Shown piece after piece: positions 36,726-46,480 of a stretch of 64,000 bases of DNA; position 1 is the first letter of the stretch, and every line of letters starts with the position of its first letter. Under the pieces are notes generated by a model. It ran no database searches and was not told the origin of the DNA. It worked only from the letters and a program-made list of their open reading frames with translations. The translations under genes were made by a program, and so were the position numbers. The DNA lies in the NCBI RefSeq assembly GCF_002950945.1, contig NZ_CP012673.1, forward strand, positions 5,827,001 to 5,891,000. Direction: 5' to 3'. The DNA is from Sorangium cellulosum (GTDB taxonomy: Bacteria > Myxococcota_A > Polyangia > Polyangiales > Polyangiaceae).

Positions 36726-36772
36726 CGACGTGACATGGCCCAGCCGTGACCCGGCTGGGCCATGTCACGTCG
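36726..36772. terminator. Perfect 21-base inverted repeat, likely bidirectional terminator
   Basis: Arms 36726-36746 and 36752-36772 (CGACGTGACATGGCCCAGCCG and its exact complement) enclose a TGACC loop. It sits between convergent genes, and its right arm contains the stop codon of the TauE/SafE gene (36765-36767). There is no T-run, but a 21-base-pair stem is ample to stall polymerase or protect both transcript ends. Confidence 0.7.
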
Positions 36773-37529
36773 GCAGCAGGCCCTTCTGCCAGAAGTAGCG
36801 CCCCACCATGACGACACACACCGTCACGATGAGCGGGCGGATGATCCGCGTGCCCCCCTTCACGACCACCTGCGAGCCGGCATAGGCGCCGATGACCTGA
36901 CCGGCGACCATCGCGGCGCCCGTCAGCCAGACGACCTTCCCGCCGGCGACGAACACCGCCAGAGAGGCGATGTTGGTGGCGAAATTGAGCACCTTGGCCG
37001 TGGCGGTCGCGGTGAGGAGGTTCTGCCCGCGCAGCGAGACGCCCGCGAGGGAGAAGAAGGACCCGGTCCCCGGGCCGAACACGCCGTCATAGAAGCCGAT
37101 GATCGGGACGATCAGGCCCCGGTACAGCGGCTCGCTGACCCGCGGCGCGGAGTCCACGTCGCCGGCCCTGGGCGCGAGCAGGAAGTACAGGGCGATCCCG
37201 ATCAGCACGACGGGGATGACCACGTCGAGCGCCTTCGGGTCGATGAACTGCACGACGGCCGCGCCCGCCGACGCGCCGAGCAGCGCGCAGATGAAGAGCG
37301 CACGCACGTCCGAGAAGCGCACCAGCCGCTTGCGCAGGAGGACGCTCGCGGCCGTCAGCGTGCCGAAGCTGCCCTGGAGCTTGTTGGTCGCCAGCGCCTG
37401 GATCGGGGGCACCTGCGCGAGCAGGAGCGCGGGGACCGTGAGCAGCCCGCCGCCTCCCGCCAGGGTGTCGATGAAGCCGGCGACCGCCGCCACGGCGAAC
37501 AACACAAGCAGCGTCGTGGGAGAATCCAT
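36765..37529 (-). CDS. TauE/SafE family sulfite/organosulfonate exporter-like membrane protein
   Basis: The 254-residue protein has about eight membrane helices and both family repeats: GFIDTLAGGGGLLTVPALLL near the N-terminus (18-37) and GFYDGVFGPGTGSFFSL in the second half (about 145-161). It is closest in style to the YfcA subgroup, exporters of uncertain substrate (sulfite, sulfoacetate or other small anions are known for relatives). It lies 18 bases downstream of the symporter gene on the same strand, so the two may be co-transcribed. Confidence 0.93.
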   Translation of the reverse strand: MDSPTTLLVLFAVAAVAGFIDTLAGGGGLLTVPALLLAQVPPIQALATNKLQGSFGTLTAASVLLRKRLVRFSDVRALFICALLGASAGAAVVQFIDPKALDVVIPVVLIGIALYFLLAPRAGDVDSAPRVSEPLYRGLIVPIIGFYDGVFGPGTGSFFSLAGVSLRGQNLLTATATAKVLNFATNIASLAVFVAGGKVVWLTGAAMVAGQVIGAYAGSQVVVKGGTRIIRPLIVTVCVVMVGRYFWQKGLLPT

Positions 37530-37547
37530 GCCTCTTGCTCGCTCGGG

Positions 37548-38810
37548 TCAGCTCGAGGCCTCGACGGGCGGCGCAGGACGCTCGCCCTCACCCCGCGATA
37601 CGTACACCGCGGCCGCGAGATCGCCCACCACGTTGATCACGGTCCGGCACATGTCGAGGAGCCGGTCCACGCCGAGGACCAGGCCGAGCCCCTCGGGCGG
37701 GATGCCGAGCATCCCCAGGATCATCGCGATCACCGGGAGCGAGCCGGCGGGGATGCCCGCGGTGCCGATCCCCCCGAGCACCGCGATGAGCATGACGAGC
37801 GCCTGCTGCCCGAACGTCAGCGAGACGCCGTAGACCTGCGCGAGGAAGATCACCGTCACCCCCTCGAACAGCGCCGTCCCGTTCTGGTTCATCGCGGCTC
37901 CGGCGGTCAGGACGAAGCGCGCCACCGAGGGCGGCAGCCGCAGCTCCTCCTCGGCCACCTTGAGCGACGTCGGCAGCGTCGCGTTCGACGAGGCCGTCGA
38001 GAACGCCGTCACGATCGCCACCCGGCTCGACCGGAAGAACGTTATCGGCGACATCCCGCCGAGGAAACGCACCGACAGCGAGTACACGACGAACATCTGC
38101 AGGGCGAGGCTGAGCAGCACCGTGAACACGAACGCCCCGAGCTGCCGCATGATGTCGATCCCCATGCGGGCGGTGATCGTGAAGAGCAGGGCGCCCACGC
38201 CGATCGGCGCGAGCCGGAGGACGCCGCCGATGAGCTTCATCGAGACGTCGTAGAGCCCCTGGATCCCCTCGCGGAGCCGCCCCGCCGCCTCGGTCCGGGT
38301 GAGCGACAGGCCGATGCCGAAGAGCAGCGAGAACGTGATGATGGCGAGCATGTCGCCCCCGGCCGCCGCCTTGATGACGTTGTCCGGCACCATCGCGATG
38401 ATCATCGCCACGGGCGAGGTGTCGGCCGGGGCGGTCGCGGGCTTGATCGCGCCGCTCTGCATCTGCGTCCGGAGCGCCTCGGGCAGCCCGTCCCCCGGGC
38501 GGATCAGGTTCACCAGCGCGAGGCCGATCACCACCGCGATCGTCGAGACGACGACCGTGTAGCCCAGCGTCCGGAGGCCGAGCCGGCCGAAGTGCTTCAG
38601 ATCGAGCTCGCAGACGCCCATCACGAGCGCCGAGAACAGGATCGGGAGCACGAGCATGAACAAGAGGCGCAGGAAGATCTGGCCCACCGGGTAGGTGACG
38701 AGATCGATGAACCACTTGAGCGCCGTGGACTGCGCCGCGACCGCGTTGGCCGTCAGGCCGGCCGCCGCCCCGACCGCGACCCCGAGCAGCATCGAGCGAT
38801 GCGATGACAT
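37548..38810 (-). CDS. Dicarboxylate/amino acid:cation symporter (DAACS/GltP-DctA family)
   Basis: The 420-residue protein has eight membrane helices and two re-entrant loops typical of the SLC1-like family. Hallmarks are the serine-rich loop STASSNATLPTSLK (HP1, about 270), MNQNGTALFEGV in place of the usual NMDGT motif (about 305), GIGTAGIPAGSLPVIAMILG (HP2) and DRLLDMCRTVINVVGD near the C-terminus. The Asp and Arg in the last motif contact the carboxylate. It imports C4-dicarboxylates, glutamate or aspartate with Na+ or H+; which one cannot be read with certainty. The downstream TauE-like gene follows after 18 bases. Confidence 0.95.
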   Translation of the reverse strand: MSSHRSMLLGVAVGAAAGLTANAVAAQSTALKWFIDLVTYPVGQIFLRLLFMLVLPILFSALVMGVCELDLKHFGRLGLRTLGYTVVVSTIAVVIGLALVNLIRPGDGLPEALRTQMQSGAIKPATAPADTSPVAMIIAMVPDNVIKAAAGGDMLAIITFSLLFGIGLSLTRTEAAGRLREGIQGLYDVSMKLIGGVLRLAPIGVGALLFTITARMGIDIMRQLGAFVFTVLLSLALQMFVVYSLSVRFLGGMSPITFFRSSRVAIVTAFSTASSNATLPTSLKVAEEELRLPPSVARFVLTAGAAMNQNGTALFEGVTVIFLAQVYGVSLTFGQQALVMLIAVLGGIGTAGIPAGSLPVIAMILGMLGIPPEGLGLVLGVDRLLDMCRTVINVVGDLAAAVYVSRGEGERPAPPVEASS

Positions 38811-38972
38811 GAGGCCACCTTACACAAGCCGCGGCGCCTTGCGCTGCGAGTTCGCGGTCCGCCGCCCGCGGCGCGCGCCCTTCGCAGGGGCCGGTGCGGC
38901 CCGAGGCCGCGGGCGCCGGGGCATCGAGCCGCCTGCAAAGCCGGCGCGGATCCGTTACGCTCGCCGCCGGCC

Positions 38973-40601
38973 ATGCTGAAGCCGGGCGATTCGTTCGAGC
39001 GGTACACGATCGAGGCCGCCATCGGGATGGGCGGGATGGGCTGCGTCTACCGGGCCCACGACGCGCGGCTCGGGCGGCGGGTCGCCATCAAGGTGATCGC
39101 CGGGGGCGCCGCGGGCCACGAGGCCGACGCGCGCTTGCTCCGCGAGGCGCGCGCCGCCGCCGCGCTCGACCACCCGAACGCGGTCGCGATCTTCGACGTC
39201 GGCGAGATCAAGGGGGCGCCGTTCATCGTGATGGAGCTCGTCGAGGGCCGCACGCTGCGCAGCGCGCTCGGCGACGCGGCGGTGCCCGCCTCGACCCGGG
39301 TCACCTGGCTCGCGGACGTCGGCCGCGCGCTCGCCGCGGCGCACCGGCGGGGGCTCGTGCACCGCGACATCAAGCCGGAGAACGTGATGGTCCGCGACGA
39401 CGGCGTGATCAAGGTGCTCGACTTCGGCATCGCGCGCCGCGCCGCCGGCGCCGCCGATCCGAGCGCCTCCACCGAGGCCCCGGCGCTCCCGACGCTGACC
39501 GCCCTCGGCGTCAAGCTCGGGACCCCGGTCTACATGGCGCCGGAGCAGATCCGGGGCGCGGAGCTCGACGGGCGCGCGGACCAGTTCGCGTGGGGCGTGC
39601 TCGCGTTCGAGCTGCTCACCGGCCGGCTGCCCTGGCGCGGCGCGGGCGACATGCTCGCCGTGGTCGCGTCGATCCTCACCGACGACGCCGACCGCGCCGC
39701 GCTCGAGGCGGCCTCCGTGCCGCCCGCGGTGAGCGCGGTCGTGCTGCGCGCCCTGGCGAAGCGCCCCGAGGACAGGTTCGCGTCGATGGAAGACCTCGTG
39801 CGCGCGCTCGAGGCGGCCGGCAGGGGCGAGGCGCCGGCCGCGCGGGCCCCCGCGCCGGCCGCGCAGGCGCCCGGCGCGAAGGCGAACGGGGCGCCCCGCG
39901 GGGGCGAGACCGAGGCGCAGCGGTTCTCGACCGACGAGGTCCGCCACGTGCTCGCGCAGGCGATCGAGCGCCAGGGCTCGCCCGAGGGAGGGGAGCCGCG
40001 CGCGCCCCGGGGCGACGTGCGCCTCGGCTTCGACGACCTGCTCGCGGCGGCGGAGGAGGTGGGGGTGGATCCGGAGGCGGTGCGCGAGGCGAGCCGCGCG
40101 CTGCGCGCGCGCGACGCCGAGCGGAAGACCATCCATGCGACCGCCGCGGAGCGCGCCTCGTGGCTCCGGCGCAAGCGCCGCAATTTCTACCGGCACTTCG
40201 GCGTCTACGTCATCGTCAACACGGCGCTCCTGGTGCTCGGCTACATGCTCGGCGTCGTGCTCTGGGCGTCGATGATCCCGCTGCTCTGGGCCATCGGCGT
40301 CGGCATCCACGCGCTCGTCGCGTTCACCGCGCACGAGGACGACTGGGCGGAGGAGGCCGAGCGCATGCGGTGGTGGCGAGAGCACCACCGCCGCCGGCAC
40401 GAGGTGGCCCTGGCGAGGGCGGTCAGCAGGGGCTCACCCCCTCCGGCGGCGCTGCGGCAGCGCGTCGAGCGCGTCGAGGCGGCGGGCGAGGAGCGGCAGG
40501 GCAGGGTGCACGTCGAGACGGACACGGCGCGCGCCCAGGCGGAACAGGCGGAAGAAGAGGCCGCGATCGCGGAGAGCAGGGCGCGACGGCGGCGGCGCTG
40601 A
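38973..40601 (+). CDS. Ser/Thr protein kinase with C-terminal 2TM domain
   Basis: The 542-residue protein has an N-terminal Hanks-type kinase (about 10-275): Gly loop IGMGGMGCVY, catalytic Lys40 (VAIKVI), HRDIKPENV (His130, Asp132), LDFGIA (Asp150) and MAPEQ. A Pro/Ala linker and a short helical domain (about 320-385, LGFDDLLAAAEEVGVDPEAV) follow. Next is a 2TM domain with the RKRRNFYRHFGVYVIVN signature and two membrane helices (about 410-450), then a charged coiled-coil tail. All catalytic residues are present. The kinase and the tail should both face the cytoplasm. Substrates unknown. Confidence 0.94.
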   Translation: MLKPGDSFERYTIEAAIGMGGMGCVYRAHDARLGRRVAIKVIAGGAAGHEADARLLREARAAAALDHPNAVAIFDVGEIKGAPFIVMELVEGRTLRSALGDAAVPASTRVTWLADVGRALAAAHRRGLVHRDIKPENVMVRDDGVIKVLDFGIARRAAGAADPSASTEAPALPTLTALGVKLGTPVYMAPEQIRGAELDGRADQFAWGVLAFELLTGRLPWRGAGDMLAVVASILTDDADRAALEAASVPPAVSAVVLRALAKRPEDRFASMEDLVRALEAAGRGEAPAARAPAPAAQAPGAKANGAPRGGETEAQRFSTDEVRHVLAQAIERQGSPEGGEPRAPRGDVRLGFDDLLAAAEEVGVDPEAVREASRALRARDAERKTIHATAAERASWLRRKRRNFYRHFGVYVIVNTALLVLGYMLGVVLWASMIPLLWAIGVGIHALVAFTAHEDDWAEEAERMRWWREHHRRRHEVALARAVSRGSPPPAALRQRVERVEAAGEERQGRVHVETDTARAQAEQAEEEAAIAESRARRRRR

Positions 40602-40685
40602 CCCGGATCGGCAGGCAGGGGAGGGCGCCGCGCCGGGGTGCGTTAAGCTCGCCGCCCTCACCGCGTCGCTCCCCCGGAGATCGCC

Positions 40686-41177
40686 ATGCCGAACACGAAC
40701 CTCATCGCCCGATCGATCGCCCCGCTCAAGCTCCTCCCGCCGTTCCTGCGCGCCCGCGCCCAGACGGCGATCTTCCAGCGCCTCGTGCCGTTCACGGGCA
40801 CGGCCGGGGTCCAGTTCGACGAGGTGGGCCTGGAGCAGGTGGCGCTGCGCCTCGCCAGCGGGCGCAAGGTGCAGAACCACATCGGCGGCGTGCACGCCGC
40901 GGCGGCGGCGCTCCTCGCCGAGACGGCGACCGGCTTCGTCGTCGCCGTCAACCTGCCGGACGGCAAGCTGCCGCTCTTGCGCAGCATGAAGGTCGACTAC
41001 AAGCGCCGCGCGAAGGGCGGCCTGCGCGCGGTCGCGCGCCTGTCGCCCGAGCAGCGGCAGGCGCTCGTGGACCAGCCGAAGGGGGACGTGACCGTCGCCG
41101 TGACGGTGACGGACGAGAGCGGCGCGTCGCCGATGGAGTGCGAGTTCGTGTGGGCCTGGGTGAGCAAGGCGACGTGA
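40686..41177 (+). CDS. DUF4442 hot-dog-fold protein, possible thioesterase
   Basis: The 163-residue protein fits the DUF4442 branch of the hot-dog thioesterase superfamily (PaaI-like). Features are the N-terminal helix with FLRARAQTAIFQRLVPFTG, the KVQNHIGGVHAAAAALLAETATG segment equivalent to the PaaI active-site helix, and YKRRAKGGLRAVARL. The PaaI-type Asp is replaced by His/Asn in QNHIGGVHA, as usual in this branch. Acyl-CoA hydrolysis or acyl binding is likely but unproven. It lies 84 bases after the kinase gene. Confidence 0.82.
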   Translation: MPNTNLIARSIAPLKLLPPFLRARAQTAIFQRLVPFTGTAGVQFDEVGLEQVALRLASGRKVQNHIGGVHAAAAALLAETATGFVVAVNLPDGKLPLLRSMKVDYKRRAKGGLRAVARLSPEQRQALVDQPKGDVTVAVTVTDESGASPMECEFVWAWVSKAT

Positions 41178-41189
41178 CGTCGCGGCCGG

Positions 41190-42074
41190 TCAGTTGCGAC
41201 GGAGCCGCTCGATCTCGGCCAGGGCCTCCGCGAGCTGGCGCTCCAGGTCTGAAGCACGGCGGGCCTCCGCCTCGGCGCGGCGAGCCTCCGCCTCGGCGCG
41301 CCTGGCCTCGTCCGCGGCGCGCTGCTCTGCCTCTTCAGCGCGCCTGGCCTCGTCCGCGGCGCGCTGCTCCACTTCGTCCTTGCGCGCGAGCACGTCGTCC
41401 AGCATCCCGCCGAGCCGCCCGATGAGCTCATCCGCCTCTTCCAGCCTCGCCGTCCCGTTGAAGAAGCGCAGCTTCGAGCCCTCGACCGCGAGCTCCAGCC
41501 CGAGCACCTGCGAGGCGAACCGGCCTGCCTGGGGCAGGACAGGCTGGTAGCTCCGCGCCCTGCGCGCCGGTTCGGCCGGCGGGAGCCGGTACCCGCGGAG
41601 GCTCAGCCGGCGCCGGTCGAAGATGAAGTACTCGGAGATGCCGAGCCGGGCATAACGCTCGACGTTGGTCTCGAAGTCCTTCGCCAGGTTGCCCGCATAG
41701 GTCACCTCGAGGGCGAGATCGAGCCCTTTGCCCTCCGCGCCGACAACCCACTTCATCCTCTCGCCAGGCTCCACATCGAGGACGGCGAGCAGATCGGGCG
41801 CGAAGGCGGGCTCGTCCGGATAGAACACCGCGAGGTTCGAGGACAGGTAGATCTTCCGCCCGCTCCGGCGGAAGTACGCGTCGAGCGTCGTGATCACCTG
41901 CGACGCGGCCACCCGGTGCGGATCTCCCTCGGGCGGCTCGAGCTCGAACTCGGACGGAAGCATGTCGACCACCCGCGCGCGCTCCTCGTCGGTCATGCGT
42001 TCCCATGCCGCCACGGAGGGGGCGCGCGGATCGTCGGGATCGAACGCATAGCCGTGCTTGAGCGCCTGCCCCAT
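41190..42074 (-). CDS. Uma2-family PD-(D/E)XK nuclease-like protein with coiled-coil tail
   Basis: The 294-residue protein has a Uma2 (DUF820) restriction-endonuclease-fold domain at about 40-190. The catalytic Asp lies in AFAPDLLAVLDV, the acidic residue in LALEVTYAGN, and the family motif is RYARLGISEYFIFD. The C-terminus (225-294) is a strongly charged coiled coil with repeated EEAEQRAADEARRAE-type units, nearly identical at the DNA level. The family is very abundant in cyanobacteria and myxobacteria and its role is unsettled; mobile-element or DNA-processing functions have been suggested. It converges with the DUF4442 gene. Confidence 0.88.
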   Translation of the reverse strand: MGQALKHGYAFDPDDPRAPSVAAWERMTDEERARVVDMLPSEFELEPPEGDPHRVAASQVITTLDAYFRRSGRKIYLSSNLAVFYPDEPAFAPDLLAVLDVEPGERMKWVVGAEGKGLDLALEVTYAGNLAKDFETNVERYARLGISEYFIFDRRRLSLRGYRLPPAEPARRARSYQPVLPQAGRFASQVLGLELAVEGSKLRFFNGTARLEEADELIGRLGGMLDDVLARKDEVEQRAADEARRAEEAEQRAADEARRAEAEARRAEAEARRASDLERQLAEALAEIERLRRN

Positions 42075-42267
42075 GGGCCTCTACCTTAGCATCTTTGCGC
42101 GGATCCCGGGCCCCCCGGCCGCCGCATCCGCCGGGCGACGCGGCGCTCCACGACCCACCACGCGACATGCGGCTCGTTCTGCGCAGCCCCGCCCCGAGGT
42201 CGCGCGAATCCGGAACGGTTGCCGAGCAGCACCCGCAATCGCCCGGTCGCCGCGCTCCCTGCGGTCC

Positions 42268-43017
42268 TCAGCGCGTCAGGATCTCGCAGCCGTCCCGCGT
42301 GACGAGCACGGTATGTTCGAATTGCGCCGAGAGGCTGCCGTCCTCCGTGACGATGGTCCACCCGTCGTCGAGCGTGCGGATCCGGGCCGAGCCCAGGTTG
42401 ACCATCGGCTCGATGGTGAACGCCATCCCGGCGCGCAGCCGCAGGCCCGCGCCGCGCACGCCGGTGTGTGAGACGTGCGGCGGCAGGTGCATCTTCCGGC
42501 CGATGCCGTGGCCGCCGACCTCGCGGACCACGCTGCACCCCTCCGCCCGCGCGAGCTCCTCGATCGCCGCGCCGATGTCGCCGAGCCGCGCGCCGTCGCG
42601 CACCACCGCGATGCCCGCGTCCCGGCAGCGCCGGGCGACGTCGACCACGTGCCGCGCCTCGGCGCTCGGCTCGCCGATGAAGAACATCGCGGACGTGTCG
42701 CCGTGGTAGCCGTCGAGCTCCGTCGTCACGTCGACGTTGATGATGTCGCCCGGCAGGAGCGCCTCGTCGGGCCGCGGGATCCCGTGGCAGACAACGTGGT
42801 TCCGGCTCGTGCACACCGCCGCCGGGAACCCTTTGTATCCGAGCTGACTCGGGCGCCCGCCGCGCTGCGCCGTGTCCTCCCGCACCCACCGGTCGATGTC
42901 CGCCGTCGTCACGGAGGGCCGGAGCCGCGCCCCCACCGCCGCCAGCGTCGCCGCGGCCGCGCGCCCCGCGCGCCGCATCGCCTCACACGCGCGAGACCCA
43001 AGGATTTCCACGCTCAT
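42268..43017 (-). CDS. map: Type I methionine aminopeptidase
   Basis: The 249-residue enzyme removes the N-terminal Met from new proteins, using two metal ions in the cytoplasm. All five metal ligands are visible: Asp in NVDVTTELDGYHGDTSAMF (two Asp), His in VGGHGIGRKMH, Glu in AFTIEPMV and Glu in SAQFEHTVLVT. The substrate-positioning His is in VCHGIPRP. The length equals the short bacterial type Ia family. ATG 43017 gives the family-standard start. The gene is divergent from the LysR fragment 144 bases away. A genome of this size probably has further copies; this is the only one in the window. Confidence 0.95.
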   Translation of the reverse strand: MSVEILGSRACEAMRRAGRAAAATLAAVGARLRPSVTTADIDRWVREDTAQRGGRPSQLGYKGFPAAVCTSRNHVVCHGIPRPDEALLPGDIINVDVTTELDGYHGDTSAMFFIGEPSAEARHVVDVARRCRDAGIAVVRDGARLGDIGAAIEELARAEGCSVVREVGGHGIGRKMHLPPHVSHTGVRGAGLRLRAGMAFTIEPMVNLGSARIRTLDDGWTIVTEDGSLSAQFEHTVLVTRDGCEILTR

Positions 43018-43161
43018 GCGTGCCCTATGCGCGCTCTGCCCGCAGCGATCCAATACCGTTTCGATCTGGGGGCCCGGCGCGCGGCCACCTCGCGCTTCCC
43101 CCACCTCGCGCGCCGCGCGTCGCGCCCCCTCCCGGCGCCCGCCCGATCTAGAATCGCCCCC

Positions 43162-43476
43162 GTGAGCCTGTCCCAGATCCGTTACTTCGTCGCCGTCGCC
43201 GAGGAGGGCCACGTCGGCCGCGCCGCGCGCCGGCTCCACATCGCGCAGCCGCCCCTCAGCCGGCAGATCCGCGGCCTCGAGGACGAGCTCGGCGCGCAGC
43301 TGTTCGAGCGGACCGCGCGCGGCATGCGCCTCTTGCCGGCCGGCGCCGCGTTCCTCGATCACGCCCGCGCCATCCTCGCGCAGGTGGACGCCGCCGTCAC
43401 CGAGCTCCGCAGCTACGGCGCCGCGCCCGGCGCCGAGGCGCTCGAACCGGGTCGCCGGCACGCCGGCCTGGGCTAG
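43162..43476 (+). CDS. LysR-type regulator DNA-binding domain only (truncated)
   Basis: The 104-residue product is the LysR winged helix-turn-helix (about 1-62; IRYFVAVAEEGHVGRAARRL, PPLSRQIRGLEDELG, LFERTARGM) plus part of the linker helix (to about 85), and then an unrelated Ala/Gly/Arg tail and a stop. The effector-binding domain of about 200 residues is absent, and no continuation is found in other frames before the next gene starts 29 bases later. It may be a decayed regulator or a small DNA-binding protein still able to dimerise through the linker helix. GTG start. Confidence 0.7.
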   Translation: MSLSQIRYFVAVAEEGHVGRAARRLHIAQPPLSRQIRGLEDELGAQLFERTARGMRLLPAGAAFLDHARAILAQVDAAVTELRSYGAAPGAEALEPGRRHAGLG

Positions 43477-43505
43477 GCTGCCCGGGGTGGAGCGGCGGGA
43501 CCGGC

Positions 43506-45350
43506 ATGGGCTACGACGCTGAGCTCGCGGTGGCCGTGGAGGCGGCGCGCCGCGCGGGCGCCCTCCTCCGCGCGGAGTTCCACCGCCCCGGCGGCCCGCG
43601 CGGCGCCGGGACCCACGCCGACATCGACGTCGAGGTCGAGGTCCTGCTCCGCGAGGCGCTCACCCGCGCGACCCCCCACGGCTTCCTCGGGGAGGAGACC
43701 GGCGCCGCGGACGGCGCGGACCCGTCGCACCGCTGGGTCGTGGACCCGAACGACGGCACCGCCTCCTTCCTGCACGGCTACCGCGGCGCCTCGGTCTCCA
43801 TCGGCCTCCTCCGGGGAAACACACCGGTGCTCGGCGTCGTCTTCGCCTACGCCTACCCGGACGACGACGGCGACCTCATCGCCTGGGCCGAGGGCACCGG
43901 CCCGATCCAGCGCAACGGCGCCGCCGTCTCGGCCTCCCTCGCCGGCGGCGCGCTCGACCGCTACGCCGTCGTGCTGCTCTCGCAGTCGGCCGACTACCTC
44001 CCGGCCCGCAACGCCCGGTGCGTCGCCCCGGCGCGCTTCCTGGCCCTCCCGAGCCTCGCCTACCGCCTCGCCCTCGCCGCGGTCGGCGAGGCCGTCGCGG
44101 CCGTCTCGCTGAGCCGGCCGCGCAGCTGGGACTACGCGGCGGGCCACGCGCTCGTGCGCGCCGCGGGCGGCGAGCTCGTCGACGACGACGGCGCGCCGGT
44201 CGACTACACCGCAGCGCAGGAGGGCGAGCTCTGCCGCGTCTTCGGCGGCGCCCCCGCGGCCGTGCGGGAGCTCGCGCGCCGCCCGTGGAACGCCGTCGTC
44301 CACGGCCGCGTCCCGGCGCCGCAGGGCACGTACGGGCTCCTGCGCCCGTCGCGCAGCCTGCTCGCCAGGGGCTCCGCCGGCGCGCTGGCCCGCGCCCAGG
44401 GCTGTCTGCTCGGCCAGCTCGCCGGCGACGCGCTCGGCGCGCTCGTCGAGTTCAAGACCGCGGAGGACATCGCCCGGCGTTACCCGGGCGGCGTCCGGGA
44501 CCTCGCCGACGGCGGGACGTGGGACACCCTGGCCGGGCAGCCGACCGACGACTCCGAGATGGCGCTCATGCTGGCGCGCTCGATCGTCCGCAAACGCGGC
44601 TTCGTCGCCGACGCCGCGCTCGACGCTTACGTGCACTGGTACGGCTCCCGCCCGTTCGACATCGGGAACACCACCGCTGCCGCGCTCCGCGCCGCCGCGG
44701 GCGCGCCGCTGCCCTCCGAGCGCCTCGCGCACGCCCGGGCCGGCGCGAGCTGGACCAGCCAGGCGAACGGCTCGGTGATGCGCGCCGCGCCGCTCGGCCT
44801 GCTCGGCGCCGGCCGCCCCCGGGAGGCCGCGGCCTGGGCGCGCGACGACAGCGCGCTCACGCACCCGCACCCGGTCTGCTGCGCCTCCTCGGCCGCGTTC
44901 GTCGCGGCCGTCGCCGCGGCCGTGGGCGGCGCCGGCGTCGAGGGCGCCTTCGCCGCCGCGCTCGCCCAGGCGGAGCAGCGCGGCGAGCGCGCGGTGATCG
45001 ACGCCCTCGCCGCCGCGCGCCGGGCGCCGCCCCCGAGCGCCTCGCACCACGCGGGCTGGGTCCTCATCGCCCTGCAGAACGCCTTCTACCAGCTCCTCCA
45101 CGCGCCCTCGCTCGAGCAGGGCCTCGTCGCGACGGTGATGGCCGGCGGCGACACCGACACGAACGCCGCCATCGCCGGCGCGCTGCTCGGCGCCGCGCAC
45201 GGCAGGGACGCCGTCCCCGCCCGCTTCCGCCGCCTCGTGCTCACCTGCCGCCCGCTCCCCGAGGCGGGCGCGAAGCACCGCCGCCCGCCCGAGCTCTGGC
45301 CCGTCGACGCCATGCTGCTCGCCGAAGCGCTGCTCGCCTCGGGGCGCTAG
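43506..45350 (+). CDS. Fusion of inositol-monophosphatase-like and ADP-ribosylglycohydrolase domains
   Basis: The 614-residue protein joins two complete enzymes. The first (about 1-265) is an inositol-monophosphatase superfamily phosphatase with metal ligands in LGEET, WVVDPNDGTASF (Asp about 80) and SWDYAAGH (Asp about 209). The second (about 295-610) is an ADP-ribosylglycohydrolase of the DraG/ARH type with QGCLLGQLAGDALGALVEF, QPTDDSEMA (about 347) and AGGDTDTNAAIAGAL (about 547), which hold the two Mg2+ ions. Related superfamily members act on 3'-phosphoadenosine phosphates (CysQ), and ARH enzymes release ADP-ribose. The pairing suggests consecutive steps in nucleotide or ADP-ribose repair; that is inference. 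Confidence 0.92.
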   Translation: MGYDAELAVAVEAARRAGALLRAEFHRPGGPRGAGTHADIDVEVEVLLREALTRATPHGFLGEETGAADGADPSHRWVVDPNDGTASFLHGYRGASVSIGLLRGNTPVLGVVFAYAYPDDDGDLIAWAEGTGPIQRNGAAVSASLAGGALDRYAVVLLSQSADYLPARNARCVAPARFLALPSLAYRLALAAVGEAVAAVSLSRPRSWDYAAGHALVRAAGGELVDDDGAPVDYTAAQEGELCRVFGGAPAAVRELARRPWNAVVHGRVPAPQGTYGLLRPSRSLLARGSAGALARAQGCLLGQLAGDALGALVEFKTAEDIARRYPGGVRDLADGGTWDTLAGQPTDDSEMALMLARSIVRKRGFVADAALDAYVHWYGSRPFDIGNTTAAALRAAAGAPLPSERLAHARAGASWTSQANGSVMRAAPLGLLGAGRPREAAAWARDDSALTHPHPVCCASSAAFVAAVAAAVGGAGVEGAFAAALAQAEQRGERAVIDALAAARRAPPPSASHHAGWVLIALQNAFYQLLHAPSLEQGLVATVMAGGDTDTNAAIAGALLGAAHGRDAVPARFRRLVLTCRPLPEAGAKHRRPPELWPVDAMLLAEALLASGR

Positions 45351-45358
45351 AGCGGCGG

Positions 45359-46354
<996 letters not shown>

Positions 46355-46480
46355 CTCGTCTCACGCTCCTTCTGCAATCGCGCGATCGCCTGCCACGCGT
46401 CCGTGGGATCCGCGCCGCGCCGTACCACAAGCGCCGGGCGGCCCGGCGCCTCCCGAGCTTCGCGCCCCTCGCGGGGCGGG

